Source: Lepidodermella squamata (Eukaryota; Gastrotricha). Taken from it: a stretch of 64,000 bases of DNA. Below the pieces are notes generated by a model. The model saw nothing but the letters and a program-made list of their open reading frames with translations, did no database searches and was not told where the DNA came from. A program made the translations under genes and the position numbers. Shown here in pieces: positions 45,048 through 54,959 of this stretch (the stretch's first letter is position 1; the number at the start of each line of letters is the position of its first letter). The stretch is taken from contig JBLDXI010000050.1 in the NCBI GenBank assembly GCA_047495785.1, forward strand, positions 310,001 through 374,000, in the 5' to 3' direction.

Positions 45048-45998
45048 TCAATCCTCGGATTTCTTTTTCGACCTTGTTTTGACAGATGCAACATCAGTTT
45101 TTCGCGGGGTTAAATCGCGCCCTAGTTTGCAGAGATAAGTTGAACTGTAGTCCCAGCAATGGCTAAGCCTTTTCCATAAATTATGAACAGGCGACCATAT
45201 TTCTCCAAAAATCAAGAAATGGATGATGGATAGCCAGCGAAGCAAAATGGTCAATAGATACTCTCCAAGAAAATATCGCCATTCAAACCCACTTTTTGAT
45301 TTGAGAAAAATTTGGAGAGCGAACTCGGCGAAGGCAACAAGATTCAAAGATATTAGGAATTTTTTTCGTCGAAATAATGTCAGAAAAATATTGTGAAATA
45401 TGTAGAATGAGACTCGATACCTCAAGAAAGACTGTTCAAGCGAAGCGTTGTAAAAGACTTGAGAAGTAACAGCGACGAAAAGCGTCGACTCTTTGAAATA
45501 TGAGAAAAAATCAATCACGGGGCCTTCAATTGGAAAGCAATCAACTACTGCCTGAAAAAAGTGTCTAGCGAGTATGTAGAGAGGAGAATTTTCTTCCTTG
45601 AAAAATAAAAAATAGCTACATATTTCGCGAATTTCGCCAACGAAAATCATGTAAGTGAGCCAGTCTAAAACTTCGAGAGAATTTTTCAAGCAATTAATTT
45701 GGCTGGCGAATTCTGTAGGCTGTGTCATAGGACAATTTATAGCTTTTGTAGAGTTTTTGGCCGACAGATAGCATTTGAGAGCTGACTCGGCGACATTTTG
45801 CCACGACATCACTGAGTTTGCGCACAACTTTTTCGCGTGTTCAAGCCATCTATCGACACAAGAATTGTTCTGAGCTTTCAGCTGGTCATAATAGTATCGA
45901 CCTGAAATGACCTGAGTTGGCGATATTTCAGTTATTTCCAAGCAGCACGCAGGCATAATAAGCGCCGCCGCAAAAAATACATGAAAAAAGCCTTTCAT
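45048..45998 (-). CDS. Multi-pass membrane protein of unknown family
   Basis: Single-exon frame of 316 aa starting with a signal peptide (MKGFFHVFFAAALIMPACC). Residues 20-110 are polar with several cysteines and N-glycosylation sites, so probably extracellular. The remaining part has about five hydrophobic stretches rich in Phe/Leu (for example VLDWLTYMIFVG, HFFQAVVDCF, FYIFHNIFLTLF, LLTILLRWLSIIHFLIFG) separated by basic loops. The C-terminus is Lys/Arg-rich (VKTRSKKKSED) and probably cytoplasmic. I recognise no family. The lack of introns is unusual beside its neighbours. Moderate confidence rests on length, leader and membrane pattern. Confidence 0.6.
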   Translation of the reverse strand: MKGFFHVFFAAALIMPACCLEITEISPTQVISGRYYYDQLKAQNNSCVDRWLEHAKKLCANSVMSWQNVAESALKCYLSAKNSTKAINCPMTQPTEFASQINCLKNSLEVLDWLTYMIFVGEIREICSYFLFFKEENSPLYILARHFFQAVVDCFPIEGPVIDFFSYFKESTLFVAVTSQVFYNASLEQSFLRYRVSFYIFHNIFLTLFRRKKFLISLNLVAFAEFALQIFLKSKSGFEWRYFLGEYLLTILLRWLSIIHFLIFGEIWSPVHNLWKRLSHCWDYSSTYLCKLGRDLTPRKTDVASVKTRSKKKSED

Positions 45999-46473
45999 TA
46001 CAAAATGACGGAAATTCTGTTTGAAAAATTTATCTGGTGACTGGTGACTTTTTGGAGCTGGCTATTTATTGCTTGAACGGCTCATCAGGTATCCGGAAAT
46101 GGCTTTGGCAAATATTTTCATTTCAATTTAATTCCTTTCTAGTCCCACGCCGTTGACATAAAATACGTGATCCTCACTCGAGCGTGTGATTACGCACCGG
46201 GCGCGCACCTGTGGAGAAAGCGCGCGCGCGCACCTGTGGCGAGGCGGGCGGTTGTAGTGCGCGGTCAGTAATTACAGACTTTGAAATGGCACCGGTGGGC
46301 GTCGCGGCCGGTTGACATGCCCTTGGAGCCGCTCGGCTGTTTTGGCAGACAGCGTGACCGCGGTCGGCTGTGACGACGCCGACGTAATGATACAGTAAAA
46401 CGGTTAAAAGGTGACTACAAAAGGAGGAAAGAAAATAAAAATAAGTAAATTCGAGCTAACAAATTTCTGAATA
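45999..46473. other. GC-rich upstream region with direct repeats
   Basis: Between 46165 and 46390 the sequence becomes GC-rich, with two GCGCGCACCTGTGG direct repeats (about 46201 and 46226). Each contains an E-box core (CACCTG). It lies upstream of the gene starting at 46474 and is a candidate promoter region. Confidence 0.4.
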
Positions 46474-47097
46474 ATGTCGACTTTTGACTTCGATATTTAT
46501 TATCAGCCAGGATACGGCATCGTCACCCGTTCAGCGCGGCCGGGTTTGCTTGCTCTATCCACAACAACGACAACGACGACAACAACCGCTTGGTCTGCGC
46601 CTGGTACTTCGACGGCGACATTGCCGACAACTGCGACAAGTGCGACTACAACGACCCCGGCTACTCCCGACTTCGGCAATGTGCTCATGGCGTTGGCGGC
46701 CGGTTTTGGGGCGGCATTGTCGATGTTGGCGCTGACGTGTTCTCTTTTTATTTTCTTCATCTGGTGGTGCTGCTTTCGCCGCAAATACCCTGTGCCCTAC
46801 AAGCCAGGCAACGGCACTGCAGAACAAGGCCTAATCGCAGTTGGCGCTATTGTTGCTCAGCGGCAGGTACCTGCTCGACCTCCTCCGCCGGCTGTTCTGT
46901 CTCGAGCCGGGCCGATTCTGCCGAATCTTCCTCCGATTCTGCCACCGCCTCCAATCGAAGCCACCATTCAGCCTGCCGCCATTCCCGCAATCGTCGCACC
47001 GCCGCCTCCTGTTTTCGTGTTTCGAGCGCCCGTTCCGGCAGCGCCACCTGTTGCGCCAGCTCCGGTGGCGCCTCGTCGCGGCTTCCGCGTGCGGTGA
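46474..47097 (+). CDS. Single-pass membrane protein with Thr- and Pro-rich halves
   Basis: Intronless 207-aa frame. Residues 1-30 are Tyr/Asp-containing (STFDFDIYYQPGYG). A Thr/Ala-rich stretch with a run of nine threonines (about 31-70) is likely O-glycosylated. One strong transmembrane segment (about 75-103, LSMLALTCSLFIFFIWWCC) is followed by basic residues FRRK, giving a type III / N-out topology. The cytoplasmic half (about 105-207) is Pro/Ala-rich with polyproline runs (PARPPPPAV, PPILPPPPIE) that could bind SH3 or WW domains. The ORF is long in several frames because of its composition; this frame is chosen for the membrane segment and ATG. A frameshifted relative lies at 49817-50212. 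Confidence 0.6.
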   Translation: MSTFDFDIYYQPGYGIVTRSARPGLLALSTTTTTTTTTAWSAPGTSTATLPTTATSATTTTPATPDFGNVLMALAAGFGAALSMLALTCSLFIFFIWWCCFRRKYPVPYKPGNGTAEQGLIAVGAIVAQRQVPARPPPPAVLSRAGPILPNLPPILPPPPIEATIQPAAIPAIVAPPPPVFVFRAPVPAAPPVAPAPVAPRRGFRVR

Positions 47098-47199
47098 AGC
47101 GGTGAATTCCTGACGGCCCGGGCTTTAGCACTGAAAGGCACACAATTTAGAATTTTCAAACTTCGAATTAAAGATTTCAGATTTTTGTCTCTAATTTCA

Positions 47200-49751
47200 T
47201 GGATGCCAGCGAGTGGATCAATTCTGATGAACCGCCTCTACCTTTCCGTTCACCGGAACCCAAAAACTTTAAATCCAGCCTGATTGCGGTCGATTGTCAC
47301 CAGTTAGCTTTTTCCGGCTAATTTTCACCATCGAGTTTCTCGAAATGGTATGCAAGGAAACGAATAGATATGCCAATCAAAAATTACGTCAAATTGGGCT
47401 TAAACCCAACGCCAGAATCAACGACTGGGTGCCATTGACAGTTCCGGAGCTTGAGCGATTTTTCGGTTTATGGCTGCTAATGGGAGTGATTCGAAAGCCA
47501 ACAATCGCAAGCTACTGGACGGAGGACAAACTGATGGCAACACCAATATTCAATTTGACGATGTCCCGAAATCGATTTGAAGCGATTTTGTCAAATCTTC
47601 ATTTCAACAACAACCAATTTCTGGCGCAAAACATCAAAACCGATCGCCTCTATAAAATCAGACCTGTTCTAAACTTCTATCAAAATCGGATGAATGACCT
47701 TTATTCACCTGGCAAAAATCTGGCAATCGATGAATCTCAAGTGCTTTTCAAGGGAAGGCTGGCATTCAAGTCGTACAACAAGGCGAAAAAGGCGAAGCTC
47801 GGTATAAAGGTAAGATAGGTCAAAGGTTCTATAAAATGAAATATATATATATATCAAAATCGGAATGCAATTTTAATTTTAAAGCGGCATTTTTGAGACA
47901 ATTTATGGCCATGTTTTACTTGAGACAGAACCCCACAAAAATCATAAAACCGTTTTGCTTTAATTTTTCATCAAAACGCTAGGCAATGAAAATAAAAAAA
48001 TGAAAAAATTCGAAAATATCAAAATATCTGGAGAACCTTTCCTTTACTTCCTTTACTCCCTTTGCTTTCAGCTTTGCTGTCATTTTACGACTTGGTCATT
48101 TGGCTATAAAAGACATAGAATAAGTAGCCGTTATTTCTGGAATTCTGGAGCAGAAAAACGGCTCAGAAAAATAACAAAAAAATCCGTATATGCGTGAAGT
48201 GATATTCTTGAAAATTATAATACCCAAATCTCGGATTCTATCGGAATAGAACTCTTGCCAATATTTTACTTTCGAAGCCATAATTTTAATTTCGAAGCTA
48301 GGATTTTACATTTTGAAGCCACAGTTTTAATTTCGAAGCTAGGATTTTACTTTTTGAAGCCACAATTTTAATTTCGAAGCTAAAATTTTAAATTTCGAAG
48401 ATCAGGTTCGATCTAGTGAGACTAGAGACTAGTGTGAAAATCTTGGTTTTCAATCTGCTATTTTACAGATCTATATGCTATGTGAGTCATCAACTGGAAT
48501 CCCTCTTCGCTTCCATGTCTACTCAGGCGCGGATAATGTTCAAGATGATATTATTTCTGGCAAAAGCCACACATTTTCAGTCGTGAAATCACTCATCAAA
48601 TACCTTCTTGGCAAGGGACACTCGCTTTTTGTCGACAATTTTTACACTTCCGTCGAACTCGCTAAATACCTATTGGCTAATCTAACTCACCTAACCGGAA
48701 CACTGAAAAAAACCGTGTCGGAAACCCGCCCGAAGTGGTTCAAGCTAGCTTGAAGACAGGTGAAATAATTTGCCGAAGACAAGACGATATCAATGTACTC
48801 AAGTGGAAGGACAATCGCGAAGTACTTATGCTATCGACTGAGTTTGCCCCAGAAATGATTCCGATTACCCTTCCGGCTCGAATTCAACGGGTTATCGAGC
48901 ACAATGAAACGCAAACAGGGCAAAGTTCGGTATATCAAGAGATTGAGGCAGATTCTACCGGAGTGGAAGTGGATTCAGAAGCCAAATTTGACGGCGATGA
49001 TAGCGGCGACAACGATTCTGCCATGTCCAAGTACTTCCTAGCTTCGGATTCAGAGGGCGATAGCGAAGATGGAGAGGAGGAGGATGTTGAGTCTGAAACC
49101 GGCCTGAAGCGCAAACTCGACGACGATGACGATGCGGCACCGCGTATGGGCGAGCCACCGGCTAAAAGGATCAAGACTGTCATGAAACCTCTCATTGTCG
49201 ATCAATACAATAAATCAATGAATGCGGTGGATTGTCACGATCAAAATGTGAGCAAACATATTTGAGCTATTCGTAAATATTTTATCTTTTCACATTTTTT
49301 CAGGCCGCGTACTATGATGCAAATAGGAAGTCGTATAAATGGTATCGAAAAATTTTCTTCAGGATTCTTGAGAGCGGCATGATTGCTTCCCATCAATTCT
49401 TCAAGTTGCAAAGCGGAAATACCTCTCGGATGTCGGATGTCGCTTCTTGAATTTCGCAAAGCAGTCATCAGAGCTCTGATCGGAATGATAGGAGAGGATG
49501 GCTTAGTGGCGAGTTCTGAGTCCTTCGATTCATCAAAAAGCAACGATTCTTCCAGCAGCAGCTCAAAAGCCGAGATTCATGATCTTACCAAAATGCCTGG
49601 TAAAAAAGAGCGCCCTTGTATGAACTGCGGCGGCAGGGTTTCACATTGGTGCCTGGCTTGCCCACCGAAAGAGGACGGTTCTCATCCTGCTTTTCACATG
49701 AACACCTGCTTCAACAAATGGCACCAGATGAATGTGTTCAACAAGCGATAA
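47200..49751 (+). mobile_element. piggyBac-like transposase, frameshifted
   Basis: The coding trace runs from an ATG at about 47200 to a stop at 49751. It carries the piggyBac DDE_Tnp_1_7 hallmarks: ETNRYA, WVPLTVPELERFFGLWLLMG, MSRNRFEAILSNLHF, AIDESQVLFKGR, SLFVDNFYTS and KPLIVDQYNKSMNAVDCHDQN. A C-terminal Cys/His finger (CMNCGGRVSHWC...CFNKWH) follows. A GTAAGA...TTTACAG intron (47813-48468) and a shorter one after 49249 fit. Three lesions break it: a frame change near 47295, a one-base change near 48735 and a 7-bp tandem duplication (CGGATGT twice) near 49428-49441. An acidic Asp/Glu-rich insert with a basic KRKL signal lies at about 48950-49180. The element is inactive. Terminal repeats were not located. 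Confidence 0.85.
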
Positions 49752-49816
49752 ATCAACTATTGATTCCGAACGCCCGGTTACTGCCGGATTTGCAGTACTG
49801 CTCGAAATGTCATGAT

Positions 49817-50212
49817 CATCGACGAATACAACGAAAATTACTACAACGACTTGTTCTGCGCGACTATATCGGCGCGATAAAATTGCCAACAGCATCGACG
49901 GTTGCTGCCGAAAAATGAGCGGCGATTTCGTCGCAATCGTTGCTACATTGCCTGGTGGTTTTGTCACGACCTTGGCTGTGATCGCCCTCGCCTACGGCGT
50001 CATTTTTTGCGCCGCTCGAAAGCTCATTCCCAACAACTGCGCTGCTGAGCGCTGCCTATTCGCTGTTGGTGGCGTTGATGCCCATACCGCAGGCCGACGT
50101 CGTGTTTCTCGACCACGTCCTTCTATCCTGCCATTACTCCGGTTGAGCTATCAGCTTTTGAACCGGCCGTCATCGCCGCACCGCCGCCGCTTCCCTGTCG
50201 GAAAATCGTAGG
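49817..50212 (+). pseudogene. Degenerate relative of the Pro-rich membrane protein
   Basis: Starts MIIDEYNENYYNDLF, comparable to the Tyr/Asp start of the 46474 gene. In another frame it has a GDFVAIVATLPGGF...ALAYGVIFCAARKLIP membrane segment like GNVLMALAAGFGAAL...WWCCFRRKYP, and in a third frame EPAVIAAPPPLP like the Pro-rich tail. Order and spacing are conserved but the frame changes at least twice. It lies on the opposite side of the piggyBac from the intact gene. Confidence 0.45.
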
Positions 50213-50863
50213 CTCAGTTGGGGTTTTTGGCCTCAGCCCTCTTTTTCAACGCCAACTTGGCCTCAGATAGGCTATTCCAAAGTTGACATTTTTTGCTTGG
50301 CCTCGCGGCAAAATGGCCAACCTCCAAGTTAGGCTTCGATAGGCATTCTGAGATTCGGCCGAAAATGACAAAAAATCGCAATCTCGAATTTGGCCTTATC
50401 TAGACTTTGCTCATTTTTTCAGAAATTTGACGAATTGAACCTTTTGCAGATCAATTTGAAATTGGCCTCAGATAGGCTTAAACATTGGAGGAGCCTAAAA
50501 TAGCAAACAACACGTGTTTTTCATGGTTTTCACGACTTGTGATTTTTCAGTCATTTTGTTTGCAACTGCATTTATCGATTTTTTTCATCGATTTCCTCCA
50601 GCAAATCTGCGGCTTCCTTTTAAGTTCTATGAAGTATTCCAGCATGAATAAAACATTGCGAGTCTCGGAATAATGTCATTCATTCTTCAATGGCCATTGA
50701 AATAAGTAGTAATACGCTACCAGTCCTAGAGCTTTTGGTAATGCAAGTACTATGCTTTCGCCTCCTAGTAACCCATGTACTATGACCGCATGCCCTCCCT
50801 ACCCTTCTTCATCACTCAAGAGCCCCTTCAAGGGGGGGCGTTGCTAGGCATCACGATCATGTC
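50213..50863. other. Spacer containing the probable left end of the Polinton
   Basis: 50213-50480 has repeated TTGGCCTCAGATAGGCT-type words (about 50235, 50261, 50462) and no gene. The left terminus of the Polinton should lie between here and 50860; an AGTAGTAATACG sequence near 50706 is a weak candidate (Polinton ends begin with AG). The right end lies outside the window, so inverted repeats and the 6-bp target duplication cannot be confirmed. Confidence 0.4.
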
Positions 50864-50870
50864 TATATAA
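50864..50870 (+). promoter_or_regulatory. TATA box of the first Polinton gene
   Basis: TATATAA lies 40-46 bp before the ATG at 50910, which suggests a very short leader. It is the best core promoter motif at the left end of the element. Confidence 0.55.
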
Positions 50871-50909
50871 ACCTCTATAGGAAACTGTTCTTTCTTTTAT
50901 GTTGCTTCA

Positions 50910-51707
50910 ATGTTTTACCCACAGTTGCTTTGGTCTATACTTTCCGAGGATGCTAAGCCCCCACTTTCGACACCATTTACGCGAAAGATAGAGGCACCCT
51001 CAACCTGGTCGCATGAAATCAGCTGTTGTGACTGTTACTCATTACCATCATCGAACGGCGTCGTTAAGCCTGGGGCTATTTGTGTTGTTTCCACTGGGCT
51101 TTGTTTGACTCCTCAACTTCTCAACTACAGCAGCCTTTTCATCGAAGGTCACTTCGAGTCTCTTATTCCTGGTCTTCAATTAACCGGCAGCAATCGCCTT
51201 ACGCTGCGAAATTTTTCATCACGTGAACTTGTCTTTGAGCTGGCAAATATCACCAGTTTCGATGTTGAACTGTCCAACATGCGACCTTTTATTCGCATCG
51301 CCTTCTTGTGCTATTTCACCCCGGTTTCTTCTGTTATTTTGCCGCCACGTTCCTTTTCTGCGGAGTGTATTGATGTTGCTGAGGCTGCTTATCGTCAAGG
51401 GACTCTTCAGTCTTCTACTGGAGTTGATCTCCCCATGTCGTCTTCACTGCCGAATTACGGTCGTCTTCGAGATACATCCAAGGTGCAGTTACAAACGTCC
51501 ATGGTTTCCTTTCGAACAAAGTTACCGCTGAGGTTTCAATGCCCCCGATGTCTGCGATTTTACGCCAAAAAGGGGAATCTCAAGTATCACCGCTGTAAAC
51601 CTGTTGCCAATGCACCCACTGATGCCCCACGTGAGCATGCAGCAGAACTTCAGCTTCATTCATCAGGGCTCATATCATCAGACTTGTGTTTATTTGATGA
51701 AAATTAG
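50910..51707 (+). CDS. dUTPase-fold-like protein with C-terminal zinc finger
   Basis: 265 aa, in front of the integrase. Residues about 40-140 follow the dUTPase pattern: DCYSLPSSNGVVKPGAICVV then STGL resembles motif 1 and its beta strand, and LRNFSSRELVFELANITSFD followed by FIRIAFL resembles the region of motifs 3-4. The catalytic Asp/Tyr of motif 3 and the Gly-rich motif 5 are not recognisable, so enzymatic activity is unlikely. Residues about 210-230 (FQCPRCLRFYAKKGNLKYH) form a C2HC-like zinc finger. A regulatory or structural role is inferred. The element also carries a complete dUTPase gene on the other strand at 59.3-59.9 kb, so this would be a second, diverged copy of the fold. Assignment is moderate. 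Confidence 0.6.
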   Translation: MFYPQLLWSILSEDAKPPLSTPFTRKIEAPSTWSHEISCCDCYSLPSSNGVVKPGAICVVSTGLCLTPQLLNYSSLFIEGHFESLIPGLQLTGSNRLTLRNFSSRELVFELANITSFDVELSNMRPFIRIAFLCYFTPVSSVILPPRSFSAECIDVAEAAYRQGTLQSSTGVDLPMSSSLPNYGRLRDTSKVQLQTSMVSFRTKLPLRFQCPRCLRFYAKKGNLKYHRCKPVANAPTDAPREHAAELQLHSSGLISSDLCLFDEN

Positions 51708-51721
51708 GACTATGAGCCACG

Positions 51722-52987
51722 ATGAATTCCATTGCTAGTAATAAGGCTAAACTTCTAAATAATTTATATTTTAATAAAACATTCCCTGGTTCATTTGCCG
51801 GTTCGCAGTCCTTCTACAAACAATTACGACTAGCTGGCTATAAACATATTTCCAAAGCTGAGGTAGTCAAATGGTTGTCTGATCAACGGCCCTATAGCAT
51901 TTACAAGCAAATTTCAACACGCTCAACTCGGCAATTTAACCCTATTATAGTCACTCGAAAGAACGACACCTGGGCGGCTGATTTGATGCAAATCGCTAAC
52001 GTATCCCAGGAAAACGATAACCTCTGCTACGTTTTATGTGTGGTCGATGTTTTTTCGCGATACGCTATGGTTTATCCTCAGCTTGACAAAACTGGCGCGA
52101 CTACGGCTTCGTCGTTTTCAAAACTCTTGGAGGCTAATCATCCTAATAAATGCACCAAGCTCCTGGTTGATAGGGGTAGTGAGTTCTACGCTAAAGAATT
52201 TCAACAGTTGGTTACAAGTTTCTCCATTCACATGTATTCAATCCACTCATCTGTGAAGGCCTCTCCTGTAGAAAGATTCATTCGCACTCTTCGCCAAAAA
52301 ATAGCCAGACATTCCATGTTTTCTGGGTCTGTACGTTTTGTAAACACTTTGGACGACTTGGTTGATGGTTATAATCGAAGTTATCATTCTGCAATCAGGA
52401 CTTCCCCGGCTATTTTATGGGCGTTGCCCTGCTCTGATGATTCCAACCCATCGGATGTGTTTCACCAGTTTTCCCGAGGAAACATTGATGTTTTCGTTCG
52501 CCACGAGGATCCTTTGAACTATCATGCGGCTGTCGCTTCCCTTAAACGTAGCTCCGCCAACTTTAATCGCACTAACGACAGGCAAACTAAAATCCGACAA
52601 CCATGTTTCAAAGTTGGCGATTCAGTGCGTATTTCAATGTCTAGAGGTTTGTTTGACCGAAGTCATAATGCATCCTTTTCAGAAGCCTTTTACACTATTC
52701 GGAGCGTTACTAGAGCGTCTCCTCCTCTACGGCCTTTTCATACTTACCACCTGAATGAGTGGAATCCTGCTACAGGTCTTTTCAATCGTAAATTGTTAGG
52801 AAGTTTTTACGAGCGTGAATTGCAGCCTGTTAGTCTCCCCTCGTCGTTTCCGATTGAGTCAATAGTCGAGCTAGGCAAAGGCAAACGAAAGAAGCAAGTT
52901 AAGGTACGTTGGCGTGGCTATGGACCAGAGGCAGACTCTTGGATTGACAAGTCAGAGCTCGGGGACATCACCTCAACATCGAACTGA
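51722..52987 (+). CDS. INT: Polinton integrase (retroviral-type, chromodomain)
   Basis: 421 aa. The catalytic core of the RNase-H-fold integrase has the DDE residues in WAADLMQI (first Asp), LLVDRGSEFY (second Asp) and SPVERFIRTL (Glu), with the expected spacing. Next comes an SH3-like DNA-binding part with FKVGDSVRIS. Near the C-terminus (about 385-421) a chromodomain is seen: IESIVELGKG...KVRWRGYGPEADSWIDKSEL. Chromodomain integrases direct insertion of Polintons and some Ty3/gypsy elements to chromatin. It starts 14 bp after the preceding stop. The frame is intact and uninterrupted. No reverse transcriptase, gag or LTR is present, which excludes a retrotransposon. Confidence 0.92.
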   Translation: MNSIASNKAKLLNNLYFNKTFPGSFAGSQSFYKQLRLAGYKHISKAEVVKWLSDQRPYSIYKQISTRSTRQFNPIIVTRKNDTWAADLMQIANVSQENDNLCYVLCVVDVFSRYAMVYPQLDKTGATTASSFSKLLEANHPNKCTKLLVDRGSEFYAKEFQQLVTSFSIHMYSIHSSVKASPVERFIRTLRQKIARHSMFSGSVRFVNTLDDLVDGYNRSYHSAIRTSPAILWALPCSDDSNPSDVFHQFSRGNIDVFVRHEDPLNYHAAVASLKRSSANFNRTNDRQTKIRQPCFKVGDSVRISMSRGLFDRSHNASFSEAFYTIRSVTRASPPLRPFHTYHLNEWNPATGLFNRKLLGSFYERELQPVSLPSSFPIESIVELGKGKRKKQVKVRWRGYGPEADSWIDKSELGDITSTSN

Positions 52988-53148
52988 TAGCATATCTCTA
53001 CGTTTTCATACTAATCGACGCATTTTCTGTGTTCATTGCTTTAGCGCTATCTTTTTTGTGATTTTGTTTATGATCCAAATTTTCAGCTACTTTCACCAAG
53101 AGAGGGAAATTGCTCTCACTTCAAGCTCTGCATTGGCCTCTGTTGATA
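52988..53148. other. Short spacer between integrase and capsid block
   Basis: An open frame overlapping the integrase end extends here (a hydrophobic run around 53040-53090) but has no independent support. Confidence 0.3.
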
Positions 53149-54421
53149 ATGGCGTTGACTCATCAAACAGATCACTACATTTATATTAGCAGCTCTGTCG
53201 ACCGGCATTTGTATAAAGACAATTGCGCCTCAAATTTTACTGTTAGTTTTCGAATAATTTTGAAGGAGCTGCTGAAAATTATTTTTGCTCTAACATTAGG
53301 TAAAACTTCCTCATGCTATTAATTTGGATGGGGCCTATGAAGCTGCTCTCGTCCAATATTACGGTCCGTCTAGCTGGATAAATTTTGATGGTGGTGTTTT
53401 TCATATCCTCAGCTGGGATGTCAAGCAGTTACTCCCCGCTAATAGAAGGGTAGTAACACTAAGAATTCCAAGCGGACATTTGGCTTCGATAAGACAGCTC
53501 TTGGATCGCATGAACAGCTCCTTGTCTTCAAATAATTTAGCAGATTTTGTCAATTTTTCTTTCGAGGAAGGGTTCTGTAAAGTGGTTTTAAAAAAGCCTA
53601 ATACTGGGTTAGTTCTTAGAAAATATTTGGCTAACATGCTTGGTTTTCCGGAACAAGCTCTCTTATATTCTTTCACATTACGCGATGATGAGTGTGTGAC
53701 GGAAGGCTTAAATTCTGACGCAAAAGGAAACGATGGGGACTCGACTGTTCCTCAATTCATGTATAATCATAAAGCTGAACGTTGCCTGCGTTTTGCGGAA
53801 GAGTCGGAATCACTTTTTTCTCAAGTATTTTCCCCCGAACTGAAAAAGTTATCAGTCAAATCTCAGCCTCCCACTGTAAGTCTTCTCGATGGGAAGGCAG
53901 GCATTTTGGGAGTGTGTTTCGAACCTAAGGATTCTAACATTAAGAGATTGGATAACGCTGTTGTTGAGGACATTTGGGTAGAGCTTAATTTCAACCCCTA
54001 CCCAGCTATCATCATTAAGCTCCTTCTTTTATCTGGAATGGACGAAAGTGCTTCTAAGACTGTTCTTACAGCCCCCTTTCCACCTCAGCTTGGTACTGCT
54101 TCATTTCCGATGATGTTTTTGTATCTAAATATTCTTCAACCTTTGTTTGTTTCTAATGCATTTGCTCGACTTTTACGTATAATTCCAACATCTGGCGTTC
54201 ATGTTGTTAATGCTATGAGCACCAATGGTGGTGATGATATGTTTCCTTCTTCAGTCATGTCTGTTTCGTTCGACCCACTTTTGTATATCCCAGTCGAAGC
54301 ACGCTTACTCGAGTATCTAACATGCGCACTGTACGATGACTCTGGAGCTTTGATTAGATTTAATCAATCTTCGAAAACAATTATTTGCATCCATATTAGG
54401 CCACGGTTTATAAATAAATAA
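53149..54421 (+). CDS. Penton-like minor capsid protein
   Basis: Two exons, 53149-53241 and 53300-54421, with a 58-nt intron in phase 0, giving 404 aa. The N-terminus from exon 1 (HYIYISSSVDRHLY) followed by the exon-2 GAYEAALVQYYGPSSW pattern is characteristic of the Polinton/adintovirus minor capsid protein. So are the C-terminal blocks MMFLYLNILQPLF, LLRIIP and LLYIPVEARLLEYL...LYDDSG. By analogy with adenovirus and virophages it would form the pentameric vertices (single jelly-roll). Without the intron the start motif would be lost, which supports splicing. No stops or frameshifts. Family assignment is from pattern memory. Confidence 0.75.
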
Positions 54422-54439
54422 TAGAAAATATAATTATTA

Positions 54440-54907
54440 ATGTCATCACGTTTGACTGTTGACGACTATGTCAGCATCTTTCTGTCTCAGCGCGGCGGCG
54501 GTGGTGAAAGCGGCCCGTTCGATAACGTATACAAAGGCTCTCGATTTATATATCCTCTTGTTTATCAGGATGGCGGTGGGGCATTTGGCCTAATTTCGCA
54601 GTTTTTTAGGCAGCATGTGGCACCCTTAATTCCTTCCTTTCTAAAGAGAGCTGCTCAAGCCGGCACTGCCTTAGCAAGTGATCTACTTGCAGATCAGCAA
54701 AACCAAGATCCATCAGCTACCAGAGTCCCTGTTTCGTCGTTAGTGAGGAAACACTCTCTTGATGCCTTACGTGGTTCAGCAAAGGATGCCCTTACCTATG
54801 CTCGAGAGCAGTTGGGTTCTGGCTCCAAGCGCAAAAGTAGGGCAAGGCCGACATCTTCTCGCAAGCGCCATTCACCTAAAAAGAGTCGAGTTGTGACATT
54901 TTACTAA
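54440..54907 (+). CDS. Virion core protein, adenovirus pX/pVI-like
   Basis: 155 aa. A Gly-rich N-terminal part (SQRGGGGESGPFDNVYKGSR, about 17-36) precedes a GGAFGLISQFFRQHVAPLIP amphipathic segment and an Ala/Leu-rich helix (AAQAGTALASDLLAD). The C-terminus (about 125-155) is strongly basic (SGSKRKSRARPTSS, KRHSPKKSR), suited to DNA binding or nuclear import. This layout corresponds to small core/membrane-active proteins encoded between penton and hexon genes in Polintons and adintoviruses. The gene begins 18 bp after the penton stop. The role is inferred from layout and position. Confidence 0.7.
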   Translation: MSSRLTVDDYVSIFLSQRGGGGESGPFDNVYKGSRFIYPLVYQDGGGAFGLISQFFRQHVAPLIPSFLKRAAQAGTALASDLLADQQNQDPSATRVPVSSLVRKHSLDALRGSAKDALTYAREQLGSGSKRKSRARPTSSRKRHSPKKSRVVTFY

Positions 54908-54959
54908 TAGTCTGCATTTTTTCCTATTTTTCAAATAAAAAACACGTTTCCATTTGAAA

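Noticed and set aside
46503-47143. Long antisense and alternative-frame ORFs over the Pro-rich membrane-protein gene
   Set aside because: They arise from the GC-rich Thr/Pro/Ala codon composition; none has a leader, domain or better start than the chosen frame.
50213-50500. TTGGCCTCAGATAGGC-type words as a CRISPR array or structured repeat
   Set aside because: Spacing is irregular and the copies are imperfect; the genome is eukaryotic. It is a simple local repeat.
51722-52987. LTR retrotransposon (Ty3/gypsy) as the source of the chromodomain integrase
   Set aside because: No reverse transcriptase, RNase H, gag or LTR surrounds it, while capsid, protease, ATPase and PolB-like genes follow directly.
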